Assembly: GCA_041392475.1 (NCBI GenBank) | Contig: JAWKLZ010000002.1 | Coordinates: 2,116,501 to 2,180,500 of the forward strand | Length of the DNA stretch: 64,000 bases | Reading direction: 5' to 3' | DNA from: Chitinophagales bacterium | GTDB lineage: Bacteria > Bacteroidota > Bacteroidia > Chitinophagales > UBA2359 | Shown: positions 8,201-17,142 of the stretch, in pieces | How positions within the stretch are numbered: the stretch's first letter is position 1 | How the letters are laid out: every line of letters starts with the position of its first letter | Notes under the pieces: model-generated | Told to the model about the DNA's origin: nothing | The model's input: the letters and a program-made list of their open reading frames with translations, nothing else | The model's database searches: none | Translations under genes and position numbers: made by a program

Positions 8201-9448
8201 TTATTCGCCACCCTCTTGTAGGGCTTCATAGCGGTCTTTGTATTCTTTAGACTTCGCCATATCTCCCAATTGAGCATGAATCTCCTTCAATGCAATTAGT
8301 GTATTCAAGTCGTTGGCATTCACCTCCAATGCCCGATCAAAGAAAGGCAATGCTTTATTGAAGTTAACTTCAGCCTCTTTCTTTAGTCCATCATACTCTT
8401 TTTGTTTGCTCAAAGGCAATTCGTTTGCTGCTGTAATGTTAGCAACCGCCATATTATAGTACAATGCACCTGTATTGTAAAGTGCATCAAACAATTTAGG
8501 CTCTAAAGTCAAAGCTTTGTTGTAGTACTCCAATGCTTTTTCTTTATTGTTCTCCACCTCTAAGTTTTCAAAAGCAGCACCCAAGGCAAACAACAAACTA
8601 GCATTCTCTGAATAGGCTTTGTTTTCTACAGCTTCTTGCATCAATGCGACTGCTTCATCATTTTTACCATCTTTCAAGAAACCATTGATTTCTGCAATCA
8701 TAAATTTCTCAGGACCATATCGTTTTTTACCTGCCTCCAAAATCGCATGTGCTTTTTCGTTATCTTCTGCTGCAGTGTACAGTTGATTCAATGACAAATA
8801 CATGTTTTCGTCATCATAGTCGAGAGCAACAGCTTTCTCGTAGTACTTGATAGCGTCCTCATAGTTTTTTGCATTTTGAGCACAGTAAGCACTCATCACA
8901 ATTGCAGAAGTGTCCGTAATTGCTTGGTCAGAATTGCTATTGATAAGATCGGTAATGGTCAAAGAAGTTTTGAAATTCTCTAAGCCTTTGTCGTACTCTT
9001 TAGACTGAAAAGAAGAGATACCATCGTTGTAGTACATGGCTCTGATAAAGTCCAAAACCTTTAAGTTTTGATCACTATGCACACCTTTTTCATCAGCAGC
9101 TATAGAGGCTTTGATGGCCTCCAATGCGGTTTCTGCTGCACCTGCATTGGCAGCGTGGTTTTCAATGCCTGCAATTTCGGCGTAGATAGCACCTTGATAA
9201 TGAAAGGCTTTAGCCGTCAACTTCGACTTCAACTTGGGGTCATTTGCCGCCAGTTTTTCTTTTACACTGGCAATCGCATCATCTATCGCCTCCTTTGCCT
9301 TATCCAAAGATTCTGTTTTACCGATAATTTTTTCTACGCCAACGTAGGTGTTGTAGCTTGTAGATGCACTATTCAAGCTTGCACTTTGAGCGAAACTTGC
9401 AGCACTGAATAACAAGCAAAACAAGACTGGAAAAATATTATACTTCAT
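8201..9448 (-). CDS. Secreted tetratricopeptide-repeat protein
   Basis: This 415-residue protein has a signal peptide (hydrophobic core about 6-18, cleavage after SFAQ). The mature part is built of TPR helices, best seen in AIKYYEKAVALDYDDENMY (about 203-221), ALEYYNKALTLEPKLFDAL (about 305-323) and ALPFFDRALEVNANDLNTL (about 366-384). It should be a periplasmic or envelope scaffold. It lies 81 bases downstream of gyrA on the same strand with no promoter motif seen between them, so read-through is possible. No enzymatic domain is present, and the partner is unknown. Confidence 0.85.
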   Translation of the reverse strand: MKYNIFPVLFCLLFSAASFAQSASLNSASTSYNTYVGVEKIIGKTESLDKAKEAIDDAIASVKEKLAANDPKLKSKLTAKAFHYQGAIYAEIAGIENHAANAGAAETALEAIKASIAADEKGVHSDQNLKVLDFIRAMYYNDGISSFQSKEYDKGLENFKTSLTITDLINSNSDQAITDTSAIVMSAYCAQNAKNYEDAIKYYEKAVALDYDDENMYLSLNQLYTAAEDNEKAHAILEAGKKRYGPEKFMIAEINGFLKDGKNDEAVALMQEAVENKAYSENASLLFALGAAFENLEVENNKEKALEYYNKALTLEPKLFDALYNTGALYYNMAVANITAANELPLSKQKEYDGLKKEAEVNFNKALPFFDRALEVNANDLNTLIALKEIHAQLGDMAKSKEYKDRYEALQEGGE

Positions 9449-9529
9449 AGTTTACAATGAAATTTACATTAAAAAAAAAATAGAAAAATTGTTTTCGTCA
9501 ATGGTTAGAATACATCTAAATACTTCGGT

Positions 9530-12500
9530 TTAATTTTCAGGAGGAGTATTCTCCATCTCTGTTTCAGATATATCATTCAATTCGGAAGATATTGGGTTGT
9601 CTTCAGACCCCACATTATCATCTTCCTCCGAGGCAGGAATTTTTGCCACACTAGCAATGTCATCATCATCGTTTAGGTTAATCAAACGAACTCCTTGTGT
9701 AGCTCTTCCGCTTGTAGAAATATCAGCAACACTCATCCGAATAGAAATCCCCGATTTATTTATAATCATCAAACCATTTTCATCCACCACATCTTTCATC
9801 GCAATCAGATTACCTGTTTTGGTAGTCACATTGATTGTCTTAACACCCTTTCCCCCCCTGTTGGTCACTCTATATTCCTCCAAATCCGTCCGTTTACCAT
9901 AGCCTTTTTCAGAAACCACCAATACAGTAGTATCATGAGCAAACCTTCGGTCAATACACAGCATACCTACTACTTCATCATTGCTATTTTCCTTCAATCG
10001 AATGCCCCTTACTCCAGTTGCATTGCGCCCCATCGAACGGACAGTATCTTCTGGAAAACGAATCGCACGACCAGAACGAATGCCCATCACTACATCGCAA
10101 TGACCATTCGTCAGTTTCACTTCCAAAAGTCTATCGCCCTCATTGATACCAATCGCATTGATACCATTTTGGCGTGGGCGAGAAAATGCCTTCAAAGGTG
10201 TTTTTTTAATCACTCCATATTTGGTACAGAACATAACATAGTGGTTGTTCAAAATATCTTCGTCAGTCAAGTCCGTTACCGTCAAATATGCACGAGCTTT
10301 ATCTTCTTTCGGTAACTGAACAATGTTTTGAATTGGACGACCTTTCGACGTTTTGCTGCCCTCTGGAACATTGTACATTCGCAGCCAATGACAGCGTCCT
10401 TGTTCGGTAAACACCAACAAATAATCGTGGGTCGAGCCGATAAACAAATGCTCTACAAAATCCTCATCACGAGTAGCCGAACCTTTCGACCCTTTTCCGC
10501 CCCTATTTTGCTCACGGTATTCCGTCAAACTTGTGCGTTTCATATAGCCTAAGTGCGAAATAGAGACAACCACCTGCTCATTGTTTGTCAAGTCTTCAAT
10601 GCTCATTTCACCTTCCGCTGCCACAATGTCCGTTTTGCGTACATCGCCATATTTGGCCTTCACCTCTGCGAGTTCATCTTTGATAATACCCATTCTCATC
10701 GGTTCATTGGCGAGAATTTCATTGAGGTGAGCAATTTTTTGCTGAACTTCCTCATAGTCGTTTTTGATTTTGTCGCGCTCCATAGCCGTCAACCGCTGCA
10801 AACGCATATCCAAAATCGCTTTTGCTTGAATATCACTCAATCCAAAATTATCCATCAAACCCTGCTTCGCAATATCAGGACTTTGAGAACCACGAATCAA
10901 TTTGATGATTTCGTCCAAATGGTCAAGCGCAATCAAGTAGCCCTCTAACAAATGCGCTCGTTTTTCGGCTTGGCGCAAATCGTATTGAGTGCGTCGAATC
11001 ACTACTTCGTGGCGGAATTCCACAAAATACTTCATCAATTCCTTCAAATTCAGCAAACGTGGTCGACCATTCACCAAACACACATTGTTGACTCCAAATG
11101 AAGATTGAAGATACGTATAGCTATACAATTGATTTAGAACAACCTGAGCATTGGCATCTCTGCGAATTTCATACACAATCCTCATTCCGTTTCTATCCGA
11201 TTCATCCCGAATTGCAGTAATGCCTTCAATGCGCTTGGAGTTAACCAATTCTGCCGTTTTTTCAATCAGCCTCGCTTTATTGACTTGATAGGGAATCTCC
11301 GTCACGATGATTCGTTCCCGTTCATTGTTTTTACCATACAACTCAATCTCAGAACGACCTCTCACCACGATTCGACCACGCCCTGTTTTAAATCCTTCCT
11401 TAATGCCCTCATATCCATAAATCGTTCCACCTGTTGGAAAGTCAGGTGCTTTGACATATTCCATCAAGCCATCAATATCAATCTCAGGATTATCAATATA
11501 GGCTACTATACCATCTACTATTTCGGTCAAATTGTGCGGCAACATATTGGTTGCCATCCCTACTGCAATACCCGTAGCACCATTCACCAACAAATTCGGA
11601 ATTTTGGAAGGCAACACAGTCGGTTCTTCCAAACTATCGTCAAAATTCAGTCGAAAATTAACCGTATCTTTTTCGATATCGGTCAAAATATCTTCTGTAA
11701 TGCGCTTCAATCGGGCTTCCGTATATCGCATTGCAGCAGAATTGTCGCCATCTACCGAACCAAAGTTTCCTTGTCCATCCACCAAAGGATAGCGCAAAGA
11801 CCAAGGCTGCGCCATTCGGACCATTGCATCATATACGGAAGAATCACCATGTGGGTGGTATTTTCCCAGACAATTGTGCACCAACATTCCATTGGCAATA
11901 AATTCATGTTCATTGGCTACTTGAATATCGTAGGTGATATCTGAGTGAGCTTCTTTTACGGATTTTACTTCCATAAAAGAGATTCCATTTTCAATCCAAT
12001 CTGAAACAAGGCTGTAGTATTCAGAATCGATTGCTTCTAATTTTTTTAATATGCCCAATCTCTCAAGTGTCGCATAATAAATATCAACACTATCCAAAAG
12101 GTCTTTGGAATATCTGATTTTTGTTCCATTTGGATATTTAACGCCTGCTCTTATTTTTTTCCCGTCTTTTCCTTCATACCAACCACCGCCTATATGTTTA
12201 TCTCTAAATTCTTGAAAAATGGCTTTACTCATAAAAGGCAACTTTTCATATTTTTCAACTAAAAGTCTTCCTTCGACCTTTAAGCGATTTTGTTTTTTAG
12301 GGTGAATTAGGTTTATAGATTCTGATAGTTTTTGGAAAGAGTTACTTGATATTTCTAAGGAGTATCCAATAAAATTTCGTTTGAATACTCGATTCTTCCA
12401 TTTTGTAGGTTTACATTCTTGTGCATAAATGGTACTGTAAATACCTAAGTTTATAAATAAAGCTTGTATTTGTCGTATAAATTTCTCAGAAATAGAAAAT

Positions 12501-13414
12501 AAGGTTGCACTATTTCTATTTTTATGAATTGAACCATCTCCATCAATAAATCCCGAAATGAAAGCGCAAATAACAGATTTAGGGGACTGCAAAATATAAT
12601 TAGGTACTTCAATATTATGTGCTAATTTATTAGAAATCCCCAATGTCTCAATTAGCCAGCTATTTAATTTTGTATTGTGTATTCTAAGGTAAAACATACC
12701 ATTTCTACTAGAAATGTTTGAATTCTCGTCAAATTTAACCTTGATAATACGCTGAACCTCCTCCATAATTTCTATGGAGTTGTTAGCAAAACTAATTCTA
12801 TGATATCCTCGCTTATTATCTCTGTCAATCCAACCATCAGCTAAAAAGTGTCCTAAAAAATAGCCTAAGTCTTCATCAATATTTAAATTATTGATTGATG
12901 AATACTCTGTATTAGTTTTTGAAATAGAGCGACTTACAATATAATCACCTATTTGTATGTTCTTAGCTTCTTTCCAAACCATTGTTAAATTAGGAGTAAA
13001 AACCTTAAACATCTGCCCTTTCGTACAAACATTCACCGCCCCATTGCTCGTTTCTACCTCCAATAAAGGCTGTTTGGGCATGATGTACAGTTGGGTGATT
13101 TTTTGTGTACCCGATTGAGTATAAACTTCTGCCCCTATCTCCAAATCTTCAATGGGAATCAATCCTTTTGGAGTGCTAACCAGAGTGCCAGCAACAAAAC
13201 ATTCCCCAACGATTCTCGCCGATTTTTTATAAGGTTTTCCTGCTCCCAATCCCAAATCCGACATACTAAAAAGCACCCTTCTTTGTACAGGCTTCAATCC
13301 ATCCCTTACATCAGGCAGCGCACGTGATACAATCACCGACATAGAGTAATCAATATAGGCGGACTTCATTTCCTCCTCTATATTGATTTGTATAATATTT
13401 CCGTCAATAGCCAT
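9530..13414 (-). CDS. gyrA: DNA gyrase subunit A containing an in-frame intein
   Basis: GyrA is the DNA-breaking/rejoining subunit of gyrase. The 1294-residue precursor contains a 443-residue intein (residues 72-514); splicing would leave an 851-residue GyrA, normal for the phylum. The N-extein has the family start with MKSAYIDYSMSVIVSRALPD, and the C-extein has YHPHGDSSVYD and the catalytic Tyr564 (Tyr121 after splicing) in AAMRYTEARL. Residues equivalent to E. coli Ser83 and Asp87 are Ser and Asp, the quinolone-sensitive state. GyrA-box and C-terminal pinwheel repeats follow (for example QNRGGKGSKG), with an acidic tail. The +1 extein residue is Cys, where most bacterial GyrA have Val (GEVLGKYHPHG type). 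Without splicing, the HTH/active-site region would be split, so splicing should be essential. Confidence 0.97.
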   Translation of the reverse strand: MAIDGNIIQINIEEEMKSAYIDYSMSVIVSRALPDVRDGLKPVQRRVLFSMSDLGLGAGKPYKKSARIVGECFVAGTLVSTPKGLIPIEDLEIGAEVYTQSGTQKITQLYIMPKQPLLEVETSNGAVNVCTKGQMFKVFTPNLTMVWKEAKNIQIGDYIVSRSISKTNTEYSSINNLNIDEDLGYFLGHFLADGWIDRDNKRGYHRISFANNSIEIMEEVQRIIKVKFDENSNISSRNGMFYLRIHNTKLNSWLIETLGISNKLAHNIEVPNYILQSPKSVICAFISGFIDGDGSIHKNRNSATLFSISEKFIRQIQALFINLGIYSTIYAQECKPTKWKNRVFKRNFIGYSLEISSNSFQKLSESINLIHPKKQNRLKVEGRLLVEKYEKLPFMSKAIFQEFRDKHIGGGWYEGKDGKKIRAGVKYPNGTKIRYSKDLLDSVDIYYATLERLGILKKLEAIDSEYYSLVSDWIENGISFMEVKSVKEAHSDITYDIQVANEHEFIANGMLVHNCLGKYHPHGDSSVYDAMVRMAQPWSLRYPLVDGQGNFGSVDGDNSAAMRYTEARLKRITEDILTDIEKDTVNFRLNFDDSLEEPTVLPSKIPNLLVNGATGIAVGMATNMLPHNLTEIVDGIVAYIDNPEIDIDGLMEYVKAPDFPTGGTIYGYEGIKEGFKTGRGRIVVRGRSEIELYGKNNERERIIVTEIPYQVNKARLIEKTAELVNSKRIEGITAIRDESDRNGMRIVYEIRRDANAQVVLNQLYSYTYLQSSFGVNNVCLVNGRPRLLNLKELMKYFVEFRHEVVIRRTQYDLRQAEKRAHLLEGYLIALDHLDEIIKLIRGSQSPDIAKQGLMDNFGLSDIQAKAILDMRLQRLTAMERDKIKNDYEEVQQKIAHLNEILANEPMRMGIIKDELAEVKAKYGDVRKTDIVAAEGEMSIEDLTNNEQVVVSISHLGYMKRTSLTEYREQNRGGKGSKGSATRDEDFVEHLFIGSTHDYLLVFTEQGRCHWLRMYNVPEGSKTSKGRPIQNIVQLPKEDKARAYLTVTDLTDEDILNNHYVMFCTKYGVIKKTPLKAFSRPRQNGINAIGINEGDRLLEVKLTNGHCDVVMGIRSGRAIRFPEDTVRSMGRNATGVRGIRLKENSNDEVVGMLCIDRRFAHDTTVLVVSEKGYGKRTDLEEYRVTNRGGKGVKTINVTTKTGNLIAMKDVVDENGLMIINKSGISIRMSVADISTSGRATQGVRLINLNDDDDIASVAKIPASEEDDNVGSEDNPISSELNDISETEMENTPPEN
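11873..13201 (-). mobile_element. GyrA intein with LAGLIDADG homing-endonuclease domain
   Basis: The 443-residue element starts with Cys (CFVAGTLVST, block A) and ends VHN, followed by Cys+1 of the C-extein. Block F/G is TYDIQVANEHEFIANG then MLVHN, with penultimate His and terminal Asn intact. The block B position reads TKGQ instead of Thr-x-x-His. Two LAGLIDADG motifs are present: LGHFLADG (Asp122 of the intein) and ISGFIDGDG (Asp220/222), so the endonuclease may be active. A further region of about 100 residues (330-420) lies between the endonuclease and block F. A 120-base sample inside (12421-12540) is about 27% GC against about 37% in a gyrA sample (10801-10920), which fits horizontal origin. 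Confidence 0.95.
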
Positions 13415-13714
13415 AAGCTCGTTTTCGTTAAACTAAGTTACTTGTTATTTGAAGTATATTTATTGCTCAAAGATACGAAAATTGTAAAGGTTTTTATAGC
13501 CTTTCGATGCTTCTGAGCAGCCTTTATTGTTATTTTATTCAAAAGAATCCATTACCTTAGTTTTGCCTCAAATTATCAAGTACAGAACTACGAAAAATTG
13601 CAAGGATATGGCAGAAAACCATGTACATCTATCTTGCAGTATGGGTGATATAGGGAGTAGAGATTTGCCAAACCTATACGAAGACAAGAAAGGAATAAAT
13701 ACCTATCCTTTGTA
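13415..13714. other. gyrA upstream region
   Basis: This 300-base gap holds the gyrA promoter region on the minus strand. Apart from the -7 box at 13468-13475, I see no hairpin, repeat or credible small gene; open frames here lack family resemblance. Confidence 0.5.
13468..13475 (-). promoter_or_regulatory. Candidate -7 box of gyrA (TATCTTTG)
   Basis: Exact TAnnTTTG on the minus strand, 54 bases before the gyrA ATG. No clear -33 TTTG is found beyond it. Confidence 0.45.
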
Positions 13715-14578
13715 TCATTCCCTTCGCCAAACCAAATCCACGGTCTCTTGATTCTCTCTCAGAATTCCCGCAGTTTGAAGCGAATACACCACACTCGTCA
13801 GCATTTTATTGCTTACCCAGCCGTGCGTAGCCCATTCTGTACTATGAAACCAACGCTCTACATCCTTCAATTTTTGACCATATCGTTCGCTTACCATCTG
13901 AATCGCTTGATTATCCTGCATAAAATTGCGGCAAGAATTGTGAATCACTCTGAGCATTTCAATAATGTTTTCAGGCTGTTCCTTCAAAATTTTGTCTGTC
14001 GCTGCAACCACAAAACAAGGCCAAGGCGTAAGAAATTCACCGATGCGCTTCAATTGTCCCGAATCCACGTAGGGTTTGGTGGTGAATTTTTCCCAATAAA
14101 AAACATCTGTTTCCTGCTTCGCCAAAGACTCCAAAGCCCCATCCAAATTTCTGATGATTTTGAATTGTGACTCATCAATCTTTTGTTCCTTGCTGTCTGC
14201 ATCTACAATCGCCATCAAGTGCGAACCCGACCCAAAACGGCTGATAGCATAGTTTTTGTCAAAAATATCTCGGTAGCGGTACAAAGAATTATCTGCCGAT
14301 GTATGAACCCCCCAAATCAAAGGAGAAGTCACATAATTGCTGATAATCTTACTCGGATTACCCCGCAAGATGTCTGTAATAATCCCTTCTGTCAAAAGAA
14401 TACATACATCTACTTTATCCTCTCTCAAAGCGGTGGTCATTTGTCCTGTTCCACCTTTGAAGGTTTTCCATTGAAGGTCAATGCCTTTACTACTGAAACT
14501 TTCTTCTTCAATGGCTAAATGAATCGGCAAATTGAAGTGTTCTGGTACGCCGCCAATGCGTATGGTGTTATTTTCCAT
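13715..14578 (-). CDS. Ca3427-like substrate-binding-domain protein
   Basis: This 287-residue protein has the type II periplasmic-binding fold but no signal peptide, so it is probably cytoplasmic. It starts IRIGGVPEHFNLPIHLA and continues with FKGGTGQMTTAL and VDVCILLTEGI (about 60-68), the pattern of the Ca3427-like group related to thiamine-precursor and nitrate/taurine binding proteins (NMT1/THI5-like). A conserved Trp-rich segment (FHSTEWATHGWVS) lies near the C-terminus. There are no transporter genes nearby. The ligand is unknown; an enzyme or sensor role is as possible as binding. It is divergent from tsaD and lies upstream of gyrA. Confidence 0.75.
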   Translation of the reverse strand: MENNTIRIGGVPEHFNLPIHLAIEEESFSSKGIDLQWKTFKGGTGQMTTALREDKVDVCILLTEGIITDILRGNPSKIISNYVTSPLIWGVHTSADNSLYRYRDIFDKNYAISRFGSGSHLMAIVDADSKEQKIDESQFKIIRNLDGALESLAKQETDVFYWEKFTTKPYVDSGQLKRIGEFLTPWPCFVVAATDKILKEQPENIIEMLRVIHNSCRNFMQDNQAIQMVSERYGQKLKDVERWFHSTEWATHGWVSNKMLTSVVYSLQTAGILRENQETVDLVWRRE

Positions 14579-14626
14579 AGAATAAAATTATTAAAATGGT
14601 GTGCTTATTCTACAATATGAATGCTT

Positions 14627-14659
14627 TTTGGTTCACTCAAGCATTAGTTATTATCTTTG
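14627..14659 (+). promoter_or_regulatory. Candidate tsaD promoter
   Basis: TTTG (14627-14630) and TATCTTTG (14652-14659) are 21 bases apart, matching Bacteroidota -33/-7 elements. The inferred transcription start lies some 20 bases before the ATG at 14687, which argues against the TTG start at 14657 inside the -7 box. Confidence 0.6.
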
Positions 14660-14686
14660 GAGCTTCAATCAAATGTTCAATCAAAA

Positions 14687-15700
14687 ATGACGAAACTTCC
14701 TACATTGCTTGCCATAGAGTCTTCTTGTGATGATACTTCCGCCGCTGTAATCAAAGGTGGAAAGGTGTTGAGCAACATTGTTGCCAACCAAGAAGTACAC
14801 AAAGAATGGGGCGGAGTCGTTCCTGAATTGGCTTCAAGGGCGCATCAACAACACATTGTTCCTGTAGTAGCACAGGCATTGAAGAAAGCAGGTATCACCA
14901 AAGAAGACTTGGACGGAGTCGCCTTTACACTTGGCCCTGGGCTAATCGGTTCACTTATGGTCGGTACTGCTTTTGCCAAAGGATTGTCTTTAGGATTGAA
15001 GATTCCTATGATAACGGTCAATCACATGAGAGCGCACGTATTGGCGCATTTCATTGAAGACCCTAAACCGAATTTTCCTTTTTTATGTTTAACTGTTTCT
15101 GGAGGACACACGCAGATAGTGCGGATAAATTCACCAATGGATATGCAAGTAGTGGGCGAAACACTCGACGATGCAGCAGGTGAGGCGTTTGACAAAACCG
15201 CAAAAATCATGGGACTTCCTTATCCTGGTGGTCCTTTGGTGGACAAATATGCAAAATTGGGCAATCCAAAAGCCTATACATTTCCACAACCCAAATCAAA
15301 AGGCGGCTTTAATTTTAGTTTCAGTGGTTTGAAAACGGCAATACTGTACTTTTTGCAGCGAGAAATGGCACTAAACGAACATTTTATTGAAGAAAACCTG
15401 CATGATATTTGCGCTTCGGTACAATATACGATTGTCACCATTTTGTTGAAACAGTTGGAGAAAGCTGCAAAACATTTCCGCATCACCGAAATCGCCATTG
15501 CAGGAGGCGTTTCTGCCAATTCTGAACTGCGAAGCCGTTTTGAGGAATTGGGAAAACGCAAAGGTTGGAATACCTATATTCCTCAGTTTCAATACTGCAC
15601 TGACAATGCTGGAATGATTGCGATGACAGCGCATTATCAGTATCTTGAGGGAGATTTTGCAGAACAGTCGGTTGTGCCGATGGCAAGGTTTGGGATTTGA
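14687..15700 (+). CDS. tsaD: tRNA threonylcarbamoyladenosine transferase TsaD
   Basis: TsaD transfers the threonylcarbamoyl group from TC-AMP to A37 of ANN-reading tRNAs, working with TsaB and TsaE. The 337-residue product has the ASKHA fold: LAIESSCDDTS at the N-terminus (8-18), the metal-binding histidines His113 and His117 in NHMRAHVLAH, SGGHTQIV (138-145), the GGPLVDK region, and AGGVSANSELR near residue 290. The ATG at 14687 is preferred because the alternative TTG lies in the predicted promoter and adds a tail not found in the family. tsaB and tsaE are not in the window. Confidence 0.96.
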   Translation: MTKLPTLLAIESSCDDTSAAVIKGGKVLSNIVANQEVHKEWGGVVPELASRAHQQHIVPVVAQALKKAGITKEDLDGVAFTLGPGLIGSLMVGTAFAKGLSLGLKIPMITVNHMRAHVLAHFIEDPKPNFPFLCLTVSGGHTQIVRINSPMDMQVVGETLDDAAGEAFDKTAKIMGLPYPGGPLVDKYAKLGNPKAYTFPQPKSKGGFNFSFSGLKTAILYFLQREMALNEHFIEENLHDICASVQYTIVTILLKQLEKAAKHFRITEIAIAGGVSANSELRSRFEELGKRKGWNTYIPQFQYCTDNAGMIAMTAHYQYLEGDFAEQSVVPMARFGI

Positions 15701-15731
15701 ACACGGAGGCACGGAGGCACAGAGTTTTTTT
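15697..15731 (+). repeat. Period-8 cacggagg element (left copy)
   Basis: Just after the tsaD stop the sequence reads ttgaac followed by cacggagg twice and cacagag, then T7. A similar stretch in the opposite orientation lies at 17877-17905. This kind of low-complexity word is dispersed in some bacterial genomes; its function is unknown to me. Confidence 0.55.
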
Positions 15732-16040
15732 AGCACTGGATTTTAGATTGAACGGAGAGACAGAGAAGTGGAGAGATTTTTGACTGAAACTTTGCCAATC
15801 AAAGATGTCGAAGAAGTCGATAGAATTTCCAATTTTGGCAACAGTTGAGAGGCGAGTTAGAGCATAGGAATTAAAGATTTTTTGTTTTCTTTTTATGTCA
15901 TTTTGCAGAAATCTTTATGGATAAACGCTGAAAAGTTATAAAAATGGATGTATAATCAAATGGTTTTGTCTTTTTTTTAGTTGGTAATTTTACTTGGATT
16001 GAATATAGAAAAACGTAAGAACCTTAACACAACAAATCAG
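15732..16040. other. Gap between tsaD and the sigma-like gene
   Basis: About 310 bases without a supported gene. It has more purine-rich gagagaca/gagag text after the period-8 element and an AT-rich stretch before the next ATG. No consensus promoter or hairpin was recognised; the open frame starting at 15981 is an upstream extension of the following gene without family resemblance. Confidence 0.4.
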
Positions 16041-17054
16041 ATGCGACATAGCGAAATCATACAATTGCTTCAAGAACATCCCGATAAACTGCTTCAAAGT
16101 ACTGGATTTGAGCGTTTGGTAGCGGGAGTAGTGGGTAAGTATGTAGAGGCGAAACGTTTACCAGCGAATCAAAAGAAAGAAATCGTTGAAAAAGCCAAAA
16201 AAAAGGTATTGAAGCAGTTGATGAAGTTGGCACAAAAAGACAAACTCAAAGCTGCTCTGCCGACACTTATAGTGGAACTGACCAACAATCTTTGCAGCGA
16301 TATAGAAGACCGTTGGATGCTGCAAAATTTTGCTCCTCAACTGATTGCCAAATACGAATATTTAGTAGCTGCAATGGTGCAAAAGTATGTGCGTGAGGGT
16401 TCTATTGAAGACAAAGACAGTGACCAATTTATCGAAAATGTGCAAGGACGGTTGATGGAGAAGTTGGCAGACAACAAATTAGCCGAACAGTTTAAGGGTA
16501 ATTCTCTCTTCAAAACCTATTTTTATAGAGTGGCTTACAATGCGGTAGTTGACGAATACCGAAAGTATGTGCGCCGTCCAAGTACCAATGAGCTACGGGC
16601 TGAGGTGATTGAGCAAAAGGTTCATTCAAGTGTTGAAGTCGAGTCCGATAGCATTGACCTCTATGGGCATATCCTCCGAACTTTACCCAAGCAAGCCCGC
16701 CGAAAATTTGAGATGACAGCTAAGGTGGTTTACCGAATGATTCTGATAGTCAAAGACATCAAAATACCATATCCATATTGTGCCGATGATTTGTTGGTCG
16801 AAATATTGAGCGAATTTGGAAAGGATTACACCGATTTGGCAAAAGGCACACTGTGGGAAATGCTGAATCATTTTGTGGCAGCATTGGAGGAAGAAAAGGA
16901 GGGAAGTGTGCGGACGCTCAAAAATCATTTTCAACAGATTCAACTGTTTGTGCTGCAAAATATTTTTAGGCGAAAGATAACCATAGAAAGCACTGCCCAA
17001 AAACAGGCTGCCGATGAATACCTCGAAAACCTTGTTTACCGTTTCTATCGTTAG
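16041..17054 (+). CDS. Sigma-70 region-2-like protein without a visible region 4
   Basis: The product has 337 residues from the ATG at 16041. Its middle (about 105-190) reads like sigma-70 region 2: YEYLVAAMVQKYV, then FIENVQGRLMEKL, then FKGNSLFKTYFYRVAYNAVVDEYRKYVRR in pieces (FKGNSLFKTYFY, RVAYNAVVDEYRK), the core- and -10-binding helices. The N-terminal 100 residues are helical and Lys-rich and unfamiliar. The C-terminal third has no recognisable region 4 helix-turn-helix, so it may be a divergent ECF-type factor or another core-binding regulator. It is followed at 89 bases by a gene with a ZAS-like motif, the layout of a sigma/anti-sigma pair. The function is a motif-based inference. Confidence 0.6.
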   Translation: MRHSEIIQLLQEHPDKLLQSTGFERLVAGVVGKYVEAKRLPANQKKEIVEKAKKKVLKQLMKLAQKDKLKAALPTLIVELTNNLCSDIEDRWMLQNFAPQLIAKYEYLVAAMVQKYVREGSIEDKDSDQFIENVQGRLMEKLADNKLAEQFKGNSLFKTYFYRVAYNAVVDEYRKYVRRPSTNELRAEVIEQKVHSSVEVESDSIDLYGHILRTLPKQARRKFEMTAKVVYRMILIVKDIKIPYPYCADDLLVEILSEFGKDYTDLAKGTLWEMLNHFVAALEEEKEGSVRTLKNHFQQIQLFVLQNIFRRKITIESTAQKQAADEYLENLVYRFYR

Positions 17055-17142
17055 AAAAATGAAAATACAAACGCAATGTTTTCCAAAACGGTTTTTTGAT
17101 ACGTCAAAAGAAGTATATGCAACCAAGTTAAATTTTATCATC

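Noticed and set aside
9695..11944. Long plus-strand open frames (for example 9695-10315 and 11285-11944) opposite gyrA
   Set aside because: They are shadows of the gyrA coding frame; their products are Ile/His/Arg-rich with no recognisable motif.
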